Shown piece after piece: positions 23,626 to 32,611 of a DNA stretch of 64,000 nucleotides (the stretch's first letter is position 1; every line of letters begins with the position of its first letter). The DNA lies in contig NZ_FTMB01000004.1 in the NCBI RefSeq assembly GCF_900155885.1, positions 124,001 through 188,000 on the forward strand, in the 5' to 3' direction. Origin of the DNA: Rhizobium sp. RU20A. Lineage in GTDB: Bacteria > Pseudomonadota > Alphaproteobacteria > Rhizobiales > Rhizobiaceae. The notes under the pieces were generated by a model. The model did not search any database, had not been told where the DNA came from, and was given only the letters and a program-made list of their open reading frames with translations. The position numbers and the translations under genes were made by a program.

Positions 23626-24665
23626 CGGTTCGCTCCGCGGCGTATCAGGCTGAAGGTCGCGACGCTCGGATCCGTCGTGGGTTCCGCCTTGAGGATGGCC
23701 GAACCCATCATCGCCTCGGCAAAGGCGGAGACATCGCCGGCGCCGAGTGAGACATTGACCCTTCCGTCGGCGAGCGTGATGGTCTGGAGCGTGGCATTGG
23801 CCGGCAGTCGGGCGGCGATCTCGTCCAGAACGTCATTGGCCGGCGGCATGGCCGCAAGGTCGAGAGCGGTCGGGGTCGCGGCCGGGATGGATTGCAGCCG
23901 GTGCATGATGTCGGCGCGACGATCCTCGATGAGGCGCGTCTGCCGCTCGACGCGGTCGGCGAGAAGGAACGGCACGGCGCAAAAGACGAGCACCGCTCCC
24001 GCAAAGCCAATGCGGGCCGGCCAGCCAAGCGTCTGCAGGAAGGCGCGCAGGCCCGGTTCGTCGCGCGACAAGAGATCGACCGGCACGGGGCGCCCCTCGC
24101 TATGCCCCACCGTCAGCCGCGCCAGCGTCAGCCGCTCAGCGTCGAGTGCTTCACGGATCGCTGCGATCCGCTCTCGTGCCAGCAGCACGTGGCGAATAAG
24201 CAGCCGCCCGGTCTCGGGTTCCTCGCTCTCGACATACCAATCGGCATGGACCTCGTCCGGCGAAAGCGGCGTGTTCTCAGCCGTCTCGATCGCCATCAGC
24301 CGCCGTGCCTCGCGCAGTGCACGTTTGGGCACGGTGCTCTTGCGGATCAGGCACAGCGCGCGCGGTACGTCGAGCCGGACAGTGCGGGCGCGGCCCTTCA
24401 GGGGCAGGGTGGCCGCGATGCCGGAAAGGGCCTCCGCATTTGCGACATACTCGACCCTGTCGCCGGCCCTGAGGGTCAGCGATCCCTCCGCGTCGAGAAA
24501 GATCTCGACGGAGCAGGCGGCGCGGCGCGGAGAGCGGGCCAGAAGCGCTGCCGGGACCATGGCCCGCAACTCGCCGAGCCACCATGAAAGGAAGCGCTCG
24601 CCCAGTTCCGTAAGACCGGGCGTCTGGCCGATCGTCTTGTCCGCATGTCGAGCGGATGGGGGCAT
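23622..24665 (-). CDS. gspL: Type II secretion protein GspL
   Basis: The 347-residue protein has a cytoplasmic actin-like portion (about 1-205, including LPLKGRARTVRLDVPRALCL and the LLARERIAAIREALDAE helix), one transmembrane helix (about 212-230) and a periplasmic ferredoxin-like domain (LPANATLQTITLADGRVNVSLGAG) resembling PilN/GspL C-termini. GspL recruits the GspE ATPase to the membrane and binds GspM. It is the first gene of the minus-strand unit and diverges from gspE across about 100 bases. Confidence 0.82.
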   Translation of the reverse strand: MPPSARHADKTIGQTPGLTELGERFLSWWLGELRAMVPAALLARSPRRAACSVEIFLDAEGSLTLRAGDRVEYVANAEALSGIAATLPLKGRARTVRLDVPRALCLIRKSTVPKRALREARRLMAIETAENTPLSPDEVHADWYVESEEPETGRLLIRHVLLARERIAAIREALDAERLTLARLTVGHSEGRPVPVDLLSRDEPGLRAFLQTLGWPARIGFAGAVLVFCAVPFLLADRVERQTRLIEDRRADIMHRLQSIPAATPTALDLAAMPPANDVLDEIAARLPANATLQTITLADGRVNVSLGAGDVSAFAEAMMGSAILKAEPTTDPSVATFSLIRRGANR

Positions 24666-24765
24666 CGGGGGCGGATCCTTGGCTGTCGTGCCGTTGTTTA
24701 AGCCTTTCTAAACCTTGATCCCTTACGCTTCGTTAAAATTTCGGCAGCGGCAGACGGCTTTACGC

Positions 24766-26544
24766 ATGCTCATATGGGGATCCAAGAACCGACCGGCACA
24801 GCCACGCCCAGACCGGCGCACGGCCGGGCGCGTCCCCGAACAGGGGCCGGCTGATCGTTTTCTCGACTTCCTCGTCACGGAAGGTCATCTGGAGGCACCG
24901 CAGAGCGAACGGCTGCGCGCTGCGCTGGCTGCCGGCCGTCTCGATTGTCTGCCCGTTCTCATCACCGAACTCGGCTTCATGGCGGAGGCGGAGCTGACCG
25001 GCGCGCTCTGCCAGTTCAGCGGCCTTTTGCCCTATGCCGGTCAGGCCTTTCCAGAGACGCCGCTCTTTGCCGCGCGTCTGTCGCGCGACTTCTGCCAGCG
25101 CAAGCGCTTCCTCGCGCTCGCCGAGCACGAAGACGCTGTCGACATCGCGTTGGTCGATCCGCTCGACGAGGAGCTGATGGCGGCGATCGCCTATGCGCTT
25201 TCCCGCCCGGTCATCTTTCGCATCATCGGTCCCGTCACCTTCGAGGCCGGACTGAAGACCGTCTTCGGCTCGGAAGCCGTGGAGGATGAAGAGGACAGCG
25301 ATTTTGTCGATGATGCGCTCGACCGGCTGGAAGACCTGTCGCGCCGGGCACCGATCATCCGACTGACAAACCATCTTTTCCGCTCTGCCTTCGACCACGG
25401 CGCGACCGACATCCACGTCGAGCCCGGTGAAAACGAAGTGGCGGTGCGTTATCGCGTCGATGGCATGCTGGTGCATCCAGAGACCTATCCCAAGGCGCTG
25501 ATGAGCGGGCTGACGACTCGCCTGAAGATTCTCGCCGGCCTCAACATTGCCGAACGCCGCCTGCCGCAGGACGGGCGCCTGAAGATGGTCGATCGCGGCA
25601 GCGAGGTGGATGTGCGCGTCTCGGTGCTGCCCACGCCGCATGGCGAGAGCATCGTGATGCGTCTTCTGGGCCGCAGCCTGGCGGCCGATGGTTTTCCCAA
25701 TCTCGGTTTCTCGACCCGACAGGCCGAGCAGATCGCCGGCATGAGCAACCGCCCGAATGGCCTGCTGCTTGTCACCGGCCCGACCGGCAGCGGCAAGACG
25801 ACGACCCTTTACACCGCGCTTGGCGCGATCAATGACCGCAGCCGCAAGATCATCACCGTGGAAGATCCCGTCGAATACCGGATCGGCGGGGTGACACAGG
25901 TGCAAACCCAGGCCGATATCGGCCTCGACTTTGCCACCGCGCTGCGCTCCATCCTGCGTCAGGACCCGGATGTCGTAATGATCGGGGAGATTCGCGACGG
26001 CGAGACGGCGCGCATTGCGGTTCAGGCCGCGCTCACGGGTCATCTCGTGCTGTCCACGCTTCACACCAATTCCGCCGCTGCGACGGTAACGCGCCTGATC
26101 GACATGGGCCTCCAGCCCTATTTGCTGGCGGCCGTGCTGAACGGCGTTTTGGCCCAGCGCCTCGTGCGCCTGCTGTGCACCGACTGCCGGCTGCCCAGCA
26201 TCGCGACGCGGGAGACCGAGGCCATCATTCGCCGACACCGGCCGGACCTGAAACCCGGCCCCCTCCGTCTTTTCAACGCCTGCGGCTGCGCGCAATGCGG
26301 CGGCACCGGCTATCGCGGCCGCACCGTGGTGGCGGAGGTGATGGAAGTGGACAGAACGATCCGGGAGATGATCGCCGATGGCGTGCCCGAACTGGCACTC
26401 GCCAGCCACCTGCGCGCCGAGGGCATCCACGGGCTCGCCCGCGCCGGCATCGACAAGGCGCTCGCCGGCGACGTCGCCTTCGAGGATGTGATGCGCACGC
26501 TGGATCTGACCGGCGAGGACGCTTCTACGGGAGCGGCGGCGTGA
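24766..26544 (+). CDS. gspE: Type II secretion ATPase GspE
   Basis: The protein, about 592 residues, has an N1 domain that docks on GspL, an N2 domain and the ATPase core. Motifs seen: Walker A GPTGSGKTTT with Lys344, the Asp box EDPVEYRIGGVTQVQ, Walker B DPDVVMIGEIRD, the His box TGHLVLSTLHTN and a tetra-Cys zinc site (LLCTDC ... CGCAQCGGTGYRGR). It powers pseudopilus assembly from the cytoplasm. A TTG at 24715 would extend it by 17 residues; the ATG at 24766 is more plausible and leaves a divergent promoter region with gspL. It overlaps gspF by one base (TGATG). Confidence 0.95.
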   Translation: MLIWGSKNRPAQPRPDRRTAGRVPEQGPADRFLDFLVTEGHLEAPQSERLRAALAAGRLDCLPVLITELGFMAEAELTGALCQFSGLLPYAGQAFPETPLFAARLSRDFCQRKRFLALAEHEDAVDIALVDPLDEELMAAIAYALSRPVIFRIIGPVTFEAGLKTVFGSEAVEDEEDSDFVDDALDRLEDLSRRAPIIRLTNHLFRSAFDHGATDIHVEPGENEVAVRYRVDGMLVHPETYPKALMSGLTTRLKILAGLNIAERRLPQDGRLKMVDRGSEVDVRVSVLPTPHGESIVMRLLGRSLAADGFPNLGFSTRQAEQIAGMSNRPNGLLLVTGPTGSGKTTTLYTALGAINDRSRKIITVEDPVEYRIGGVTQVQTQADIGLDFATALRSILRQDPDVVMIGEIRDGETARIAVQAALTGHLVLSTLHTNSAAATVTRLIDMGLQPYLLAAVLNGVLAQRLVRLLCTDCRLPSIATRETEAIIRRHRPDLKPGPLRLFNACGCAQCGGTGYRGRTVVAEVMEVDRTIREMIADGVPELALASHLRAEGIHGLARAGIDKALAGDVAFEDVMRTLDLTGEDASTGAAA

Positions 26545-27758
26545 TGGGTTTCGATTTTTCCGGCATCGACGCCGAGGGCCGGCGCAAGAGCGGGCGCGTC
26601 GAGGCGGCAACGCGCGAAACCGCACTTTCCACCCTGCGTTCGGCTGGTGTTCGCGTGACCGAACTCAGAGCGGCAAGCGATGCCGTGCCCTTCTGGAAGC
26701 GCGACCTTCTGGGCGGCGATCGGCCGGGGCGCAAGGATGTCCTCACTTTTCTGATCGATTTCTCGACCCTGCTCGGTGCCAGTCTGCCGGTGGACAAGGC
26801 TTTGAAACTCTCGGCGCGGCAGGCGACGAAGCGCATGCGACCGGTGGTACAGGCGCTGACGGAGAATGTCGTGGCAGGCCGCGCGCTCTCGGATGCGATG
26901 CGCGGCCATCCGCAAGTGTTCTCTCCCACGGCCATCGAAATGGTGAGGGCCGGCGAGATGACCGGCACCCTTGCCGACATTTTCGAGCGTCTGGCGGAGA
27001 CCATGCGCCGGCAGGAGGAAATGCGCAGTGCCGTCACCTCCGCCCTGATCTATCCAGCCCTGCTCGTGGTGTTGTCGGTCGTCATCATCATCATCGTCGT
27101 TTCCTCGCTCCTGCCGTCCATTGCGCCTCTCTTCGATGCACCCGGCGTCGTCGCGCCCCTGCCGATCCAGTTGATGCAGGGCGCTGAACGGTTGATCATC
27201 GACGACTGGCAGGTCTTGGCCGCCGGGCTTGTCGTGGCGCTCGCGGCGTGCGTGGTCTGGTGGCGCAATCCCGCCGCGCGGGCCCGGCGCAATCGCCTCA
27301 TCCGCCGCACGCCGCTTCTGGGCGACCTGTTGACGGAGATCGATGTGGGGCGCACCTGCCGCGTGCTGGCCGCCCTTGTCGCCGCCCGCGTCTCCCTGCC
27401 GCGCGCGCTTGCAGTGGTCGAACATCTCCCGGCCGGGCTCGCCTTTCGGGAGACCTTATCGGCTGCGAAATACCGGCTGCAGGAGGGCGCGCGGCTTGCC
27501 GATGCGCTGGAGCCGATGCGTGAGGACGCGCCGCATATGATCGACATGATCCGTACCGGCGAAGAGGTGAACCGTCTGGATACGATGCTGCTGCGCGTGG
27601 CGGATTTTTCCGAGGAGAATGCGCGCACTCGCATCGATCGGTTGTTTACGCTGCTCACTCCCGTCATCACCTGCGTCATGGGTCTCGTCATCGGCGGTCT
27701 CATCATGATGATCATGACGTCGATCCTGTCGATCAACGATCTCGCGGCCTCGCCATGA
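26544..27758 (+). CDS. gspF: Type II secretion inner-membrane platform protein GspF
   Basis: The 404-residue protein has two homologous GspF cytoplasmic helical domains (about 60-185 and 265-390), seen in the repeated pattern LSARQATKRM ... AGEMTGTLADIFERLA and EHLPAGLAF ... IRTGEEVNRLDTMLLRVA. Each is followed by strong hydrophobic helices (about 166-190, 225-250, 372-400). It is the polytopic core of the assembly platform, related to PilC. The start ATG overlaps the gspE stop. A GTG one codon earlier is an equally plausible start. Confidence 0.95.
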   Translation: MGFDFSGIDAEGRRKSGRVEAATRETALSTLRSAGVRVTELRAASDAVPFWKRDLLGGDRPGRKDVLTFLIDFSTLLGASLPVDKALKLSARQATKRMRPVVQALTENVVAGRALSDAMRGHPQVFSPTAIEMVRAGEMTGTLADIFERLAETMRRQEEMRSAVTSALIYPALLVVLSVVIIIIVVSSLLPSIAPLFDAPGVVAPLPIQLMQGAERLIIDDWQVLAAGLVVALAACVVWWRNPAARARRNRLIRRTPLLGDLLTEIDVGRTCRVLAALVAARVSLPRALAVVEHLPAGLAFRETLSAAKYRLQEGARLADALEPMREDAPHMIDMIRTGEEVNRLDTMLLRVADFSEENARTRIDRLFTLLTPVITCVMGLVIGGLIMMIMTSILSINDLAASP

Positions 27759-28249
27759 TCCGGGCGGGCGACGGGCCGAGCGCGCATTGCGAGGCTGGCT
27801 TCACGCTGGTCGAGGTGCTCGTGGTGCTCGCGATCGTAGCGGTCGTCGCCAGCGTCAGCCTGCTCGGTACCGGGGCGTCCCGTGACGCACGGCAGGCCGC
27901 GGAAGCCGCCAGCGCTGTGGCGGCCGGACTGCGTCAGGCGCGTTTATCCGCTATCCAGAGCGGCACGCCCGTCAGTGTCGGCTTCGTTGCCACACCCGAT
28001 GGCGTGACCATGACGGCACCGCGGGCCCTCCGGCTTCAGCCGGGGGTCGTGATTTCCGCGCTAGGGGCCCGCGCGCCGCTGCGCGCTGGCGAGGGCGGCG
28101 GGGGCGGGGACGGCGGCACGATCCTCTTTCTGCCGGATGGCCGATCCTCTGGCGGGCAGGTGCAGGTCAAGGTCGGTGCCATCACCCGCGACATCCGCAT
28201 CAACTGGCTGACCGGACTTGTCAGTGAGGCCAGTCATGCCACGCGCTAA
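27755..28249 (+). CDS. gspH: Type II secretion minor pseudopilin GspH
   Basis: The 164-residue protein has a prepilin leader and helix EAG-FTLVEVLVVLAIVAVVASVSLLG with Glu at +5. The C-terminal part has the TILFLPDGRSSGGQVQV motif that marks GspH/FimT globular domains. GspH links the GspG fibre to the GspI-J-K tip. It overlaps gspF by four bases and gspI by 14 bases. A Gly-rich run (about 110-121) interrupts the globular domain. Confidence 0.9.
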   Translation: MIRAGDGPSAHCEAGFTLVEVLVVLAIVAVVASVSLLGTGASRDARQAAEAASAVAAGLRQARLSAIQSGTPVSVGFVATPDGVTMTAPRALRLQPGVVISALGARAPLRAGEGGGGGDGGTILFLPDGRSSGGQVQVKVGAITRDIRINWLTGLVSEASHATR

Positions 28250-28619
28250 GGACGCCGATGGTGGCGAGGATGGCATGATGCTGACGGAAGTGCTGGTGGC
28301 GCTCGCCATCGTGTCACTCCTGTCCATCGCCATGTTCCGCGTGTTCGCCACGACGGCCGATACGGTGCGGCGGGTGGAGCAGTCCCGCCGCAATCTGGAC
28401 ATCGCCGAAGACATCCTCTCCCGCCTGACCCGTCAGCCGGACGCCAGGGCAGGCCGCACCAGCGGCAGCATGGAAGGGATTGTCTGGCAGGTCGATCTTC
28501 GGCCCCTGACAGGCACGGCACGGGGGGCACACCCTCGGGCACTGGTCGCCCGCATCCGCGTCGACAATCTTGCCGCGCCGCCGCTTTTGACCTCCGTCAT
28601 CGTCGGGGCCGCGCCATGA
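28236..28619 (+). CDS. gspI: Type II secretion minor pseudopilin GspI
   Basis: The 127-residue protein has the GspI-type prepilin helix EDG-MMLTEVLVALAIVSLLSIAMF with Glu at +5, and a short globular part containing the EDILSRL segment and MEGIVWQVDL typical of GspI. I chose ATG 28236 over an upstream start at 28218 because a gtgagg ribosome site lies just before it. The gene overlaps gspH and gspJ, so the whole E-F-H-I-J run is translationally coupled. Confidence 0.9.
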   Translation: MPRAKDADGGEDGMMLTEVLVALAIVSLLSIAMFRVFATTADTVRRVEQSRRNLDIAEDILSRLTRQPDARAGRTSGSMEGIVWQVDLRPLTGTARGAHPRALVARIRVDNLAAPPLLTSVIVGAAP

Positions 28620-29230
28620 CCGGCGATCTCCACGGCACTCCAGACACGGAAAGCGGGGAGGCCGGTCTGACGCTGGTGGAACTTCTGGTGGTGATCGGGC
28701 TGATGGCTCTGATCGGCGTCTTCATCTCGGGCGGGCTGAGGGCGATCCGCGCTGCCGTGCCGCTTTCCCGGATGATGGATGCCAGCGACGAGACGGGGCT
28801 TGCCCGTGACCACTTGCGCAAGACCATTTCGGAGGCTGTGTCGCAAAGCCTTCTGCCGCAGGATCTTTATTTCGAGGGCACGACGCAGCAATTGGGCTTC
28901 GTGGCGGCGGCTGATCCCGTCTTCGAAGCACCGGGGCTGGTGCGGGTGCGCCTTTCGGTCGAGTTGGTCGATGGCGTGCCGGCCTTGGTCGAGCGGCGTC
29001 AGCTCGATCAGGACGGCGCGCCCGAGACGGGGGCCGCCGTGCTCATTGCCGGGATCGGCAGCGCGACCTTCACCTACGCGCGCGGCGAGACAATCCTGGG
29101 CGAGATCCGCAAGGGCGACCCTCTTCCGGATCGCCTGGTCCTGACACTCATCTTTCCGCCGGGAGACCGGCGTCAGTTCCGCCCGCTCGACGTTGCGATT
29201 GTCTGCGCGCCGCCGGCAAGCAAAAATTAA
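28616..29230 (+). CDS. gspJ: Type II secretion minor pseudopilin GspJ
   Basis: The 204-residue protein has the prepilin leader and helix EAG-LTLVELLVVIGLMALIGVFISGG and a beta-rich C-terminal domain with LVERRQLDQDG and IGSATFTYARG, consistent with GspJ. With GspI and GspK it forms the pseudopilus tip. It ends 44 bases before the redox fusion gene on the same strand, which is probably part of the same transcript. Confidence 0.88.
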   Translation: MTGDLHGTPDTESGEAGLTLVELLVVIGLMALIGVFISGGLRAIRAAVPLSRMMDASDETGLARDHLRKTISEAVSQSLLPQDLYFEGTTQQLGFVAAADPVFEAPGLVRVRLSVELVDGVPALVERRQLDQDGAPETGAAVLIAGIGSATFTYARGETILGEIRKGDPLPDRLVLTLIFPPGDRRQFRPLDVAIVCAPPASKN

Positions 29231-29274
29231 GCACGACCGCGCCATAATACCGGCGGTTTCAGGAGTGACGGGGC

Positions 29275-32001
29275 GTGGCGGACACGAGATTGGCGGGAAC
29301 GCAGGTTTTCCCGAATTTCCAGCATTTGCCGCCTCTTCTGTCGCCTCGCTTGGCAAGCGTGCTGCGCTGGACGGTGCTCGTCGTCTATCTCGCCCTCGTT
29401 TTGCTGCTGCTGCTTGCGCCGGTGCAAGGCCTGCTGGTGTTCTGGGGCCTCGTCGTCCCTGCGCTTCCGGCGCTGCTCGTCGTGGCGCCGGGCCTTTGGC
29501 GTGCCATCTGCCCCATGGCGTTTGCCAATCAGGCGCCGTCGCTTCTCGGCTTCGGTCTCAGACGATCGCTGCCCGCGTGGCTCGCCGCATGCGCCTTTGC
29601 CATCGCCGTCAGCCTTTTCGTCAGTGCCGTTGCGCTGCGCCCTCTGATTCTCAACGATCATGGAACGGCTGTTGCAACCTTGCTGCTCGTCGCACCCGCT
29701 CTTGCCCTTGTCGGGGGTTTTCTTTTCAAGGGGCGCAGTGGCTGGTGCGGTACCTTCTGTCCGCTTGGTCCGCTGCAGCGGGATTATGGCCACGCACCGA
29801 CCATTGTGGTGCCCAACACGCAGTGCGGGACGTGTGTGGGGTGCCAGAGCGGCTGCTATGATTTCGCGCCGCAGGCGACGCTCTTTGACGATGTTCTCGG
29901 CGACGACCCGCGCCAGGCGGGCCAGCGCCGCTTTTTCATGAGTATGATGCCCGGCCTGATCGCCGGCTATTTTCTCCAGATCGGCGCGAACCACGGCTAC
30001 CCGCTGTGGCTGGCGATCTTCCTCGGCTCGATCCTTGCAACCGTCGGCCTCTACCAGTTCGCCATCAGCTTCCTCGGCACGGATCCGGCGCGCACCGCCG
30101 CCGTGTTTGCGGCAGCGGCCGTGGCCCTGTTCAACGGGCTGGCAGCCGGTGTCGTCGTGCACGCCGTCGAGGCGCTGACGGGCCTTGTCCTGCCCGACGT
30201 CTTCGAAGGCGTCCTAGCCGCCCTCGGCATCATCATTGGCGGCACACTGCTCTTCCAGTCGTTCCGCCTTGCGCAGCGCTATGACGCCGCGGCCGCCGCC
30301 CTCCAGCCGGTCTCAGCCGCCGTGACGGGCCTTAGCGTGTCCATCGAGGATCGGGGTACGGGCCGCATCTTCAGCGCCGATATTGGCCAGACCCTTCTGG
30401 CCGCCATGCAGGCCGCCGGCCTTCCCGTGGTGGGTGTCTGCCGCGCCGGTGCCTGCGGCTCAGACCCGGTGGTCATTCTCGAAGGCGGCGATCATCTCTC
30501 GTCAATCGGCGCAGATGAGGCAGCCACACTGGCACGTCTTGCCGTGCCGACCGCCGCACGTCTTGCCTGCCAGGCCGTCGTCTCCGGTCCACTCGTCATC
30601 GATACGGATGTGTCCCGCCACAAAAGCCATGCGGAGAAAAAGCGGGAGAGACCGGCAGAGGGGCGCGAGGACCTGCCGGTGGGCGTGCTGGTCACCCGCA
30701 CCAGTCTTGACGCGGCGGCAGGACGTACCCCGCTCGATCAGGCGGACCTCGCCGGTGTCGGCCACGTCGTCATCATCGGCAATGGCGTCGCCGGCTCGAC
30801 GGCTGCCGAGGAGCTTCGTCGCATCAGCCCGGCCGTGCGCATCACGCTTTTGTCCATCGAGCGGCATGCCTTCTACAACCGCATGGCGCTTGCGCCCGTG
30901 GCAGCAGGCAAGGAAAGCCTCGAGCGGATTTCCATGATCGATGCAGGCTGGGCGCAGCGTGTCGGCGTATCCGTGCGCCTGGGCACGCGCGTGTCCTCCA
31001 TCGACCGGGCGGGGCGCACCGTCACCACGTTGACGGGCGAAACCCTTGCCTATGACCGGCTCGTGCTGGCGACCGGCGCGAGGGCCAGCCTTCCGATGCC
31101 GGGCTTTCTCGGCCGTTCGAACAGCTTTGTCCTGCGCACCGCCCATGATGCGCTGGCCATTTCCGACTGCATCCGGCGCACCCATGCAAGGCGGGCTCTC
31201 GTGCTCGGAGGCGGCGTACTGGGCGTGGAGACGGCCGAGGCGCTGGCGCGCGCCGGTCTGTCGGTCGGCATCATCCATCGCGGCCGGCACCTCATGGAAC
31301 GCCAGCTTGACAGCATCGGCGCGCGGCTCCTCGAGCAGTATCTCGCCGGCCTCGACATCGATATCGTGACGGGTGCCAGCATCGAACGGCTGATCGGCGA
31401 CGATCGGCTGATGGCAGTGAAGCTCGAACGGCCGCCGGCGATGAACGCCGATCTCTTCGTCGCCGCGATCGGCAACACCGCCAACACGGAGTTGGCCGCC
31501 AGTTGCGGCCTTGCGACGGAGCGCGGCATCCTCGTCAACGGGCGCATGCGCACCGATGATCCCGCCATCTTCGCCATCGGGGATTGTGCCGAACAGGGCG
31601 GCGTGGTCAGCGGCCTCTGGTCCAGCGCCGTGACCCATGCGCGCATCGCCGCGGCGGCGATCATGGATATGGATCCACCGGCCGTCACCGAGACGTCAAA
31701 GCCTGTTCTGCAATTGAAGAGCGCGGGCATCGACCTGCTGAGCGTCGGGACCGTGTTTCCGAAGGACCCGGAGATCGAAATTCTGAGGGCGCCGGCCTTC
31801 TCGACGAAGTGGTGGTCGATCGCGCTGAGGGACGGGGCGATTGTCGGCGCAAACGTCATCGGCCCCGTCGGCTCCCTCGCCACCATCCGCCGCCAGTTCG
31901 CCTCCGGCAGACTGGATCCGGAACTGCTCGAAAGCCTGCGCGCCGGCCGACTGGAACGCGCTGCGGCGCATGCCAACACGGCAGGTCCGTCGCAGCCGTG
32001 A
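29275..32001 (+). CDS. Membrane Fe-S / 2Fe-2S ferredoxin / FAD-dependent oxidoreductase fusion
   Basis: The 908-residue protein joins three modules. The first (about 25-330) is a polytopic NapH/NosR-like membrane part with C158xxxC162P and a cluster-binding C184xxC187xxC190xxxC194. The second (about 345-440) is a plant-type ferredoxin fold with Cys389, Cys394 and Cys432, but the usual third ligand is Asp397 (CRAGACGSD). The third (about 495-880) is an NADH-binding flavoprotein (VVIIGNGVAGSTAAEEL and VLGGGVLGVETAEAL; FAIGDCA) like NirB-type or rubredoxin reductases. It presumably moves electrons between NAD(P)H and a membrane or periplasmic partner; the partner is unknown. The start is GTG 29275 with an aggag ribosome site. 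It follows gspJ closely. Confidence 0.85.
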   Translation: MADTRLAGTQVFPNFQHLPPLLSPRLASVLRWTVLVVYLALVLLLLLAPVQGLLVFWGLVVPALPALLVVAPGLWRAICPMAFANQAPSLLGFGLRRSLPAWLAACAFAIAVSLFVSAVALRPLILNDHGTAVATLLLVAPALALVGGFLFKGRSGWCGTFCPLGPLQRDYGHAPTIVVPNTQCGTCVGCQSGCYDFAPQATLFDDVLGDDPRQAGQRRFFMSMMPGLIAGYFLQIGANHGYPLWLAIFLGSILATVGLYQFAISFLGTDPARTAAVFAAAAVALFNGLAAGVVVHAVEALTGLVLPDVFEGVLAALGIIIGGTLLFQSFRLAQRYDAAAAALQPVSAAVTGLSVSIEDRGTGRIFSADIGQTLLAAMQAAGLPVVGVCRAGACGSDPVVILEGGDHLSSIGADEAATLARLAVPTAARLACQAVVSGPLVIDTDVSRHKSHAEKKRERPAEGREDLPVGVLVTRTSLDAAAGRTPLDQADLAGVGHVVIIGNGVAGSTAAEELRRISPAVRITLLSIERHAFYNRMALAPVAAGKESLERISMIDAGWAQRVGVSVRLGTRVSSIDRAGRTVTTLTGETLAYDRLVLATGARASLPMPGFLGRSNSFVLRTAHDALAISDCIRRTHARRALVLGGGVLGVETAEALARAGLSVGIIHRGRHLMERQLDSIGARLLEQYLAGLDIDIVTGASIERLIGDDRLMAVKLERPPAMNADLFVAAIGNTANTELAASCGLATERGILVNGRMRTDDPAIFAIGDCAEQGGVVSGLWSSAVTHARIAAAAIMDMDPPAVTETSKPVLQLKSAGIDLLSVGTVFPKDPEIEILRAPAFSTKWWSIALRDGAIVGANVIGPVGSLATIRRQFASGRLDPELLESLRAGRLERAAAHANTAGPSQP

Positions 32002-32202
32002 GGGACTGGCCCAATACGTCCCGCGCTGCTGTCTTTGCTCTCGTCCGAAAAAATCGCGACCACTCCACTGCCGGCGCTCTGCGGCGGCCCGGAGGATGTG
32101 ATGGTTTGTTTCGGCGGTGAAGCGATCGCCGGAGCCGTCACCGTATTCCGGCAATCGTTTCACCGGATGGAAACTCGATATAACAGTCTATTATCGCTCG
32201 GA

Positions 32203-32295
<93 letters not shown>

Positions 32296-32611
32296 GCGGG
32301 GCTGGTTGGCGCTTGTCGGCGCGGAGGGGGTCATAGCGGGTGGGGGAGGGGTTGGCAAGGGGCCGTATGCGAGATTTTCTCGAATTTTCCGGGGATTGTC
32401 TTGACAGGGGGCGGCCTCTCACGTAACGCCTGCCGGTCTCTTGGGATCATTGTGTTCTCCGGAGGCTGGACAGGCTGCGAAGGCTGCTTTTCCTTTCACC
32501 GGCCGCAGGCGGGCGCTTCAGCGCTCCGGCGGCTTTCACTTAAGGCTGATAAAAAGACGGCCGTTTTCCAGTCAGGAAGACAGAGCCGGATCGAACATGA
32601 AAGGTTAAAAA
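32296..32611. other. Intergenic leader region upstream of rplU
   Basis: About 316 bases separate the divergent tRNA-Ser gene and rplU. It contains a good -35-like hexamer (TTGACA at 32401-32406), short GC-rich stretches and, just before rplU, the ribosome-site-like sequence gaaaggttaaaa. I found no ORF with family resemblance and no clear riboswitch. Confidence 0.5.
32401..32429 (+). promoter_or_regulatory. Candidate vegetative promoter for rplU-rpmA
   Basis: CTTGACA (32400-32406) matches the alphaproteobacterial -35 consensus well. The -10 position 17 bases later (aacgcc, 32424-32429) is poor. If used, it gives a leader of about 175 bases before rplU. Confidence 0.35.

Noticed and set aside
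24760-26625. 621-codon minus-strand frame over gspE
   Set aside because: It lies antisense to a fully conserved ATPase and has shadow-type composition rich in Arg, His and Asp without domains.
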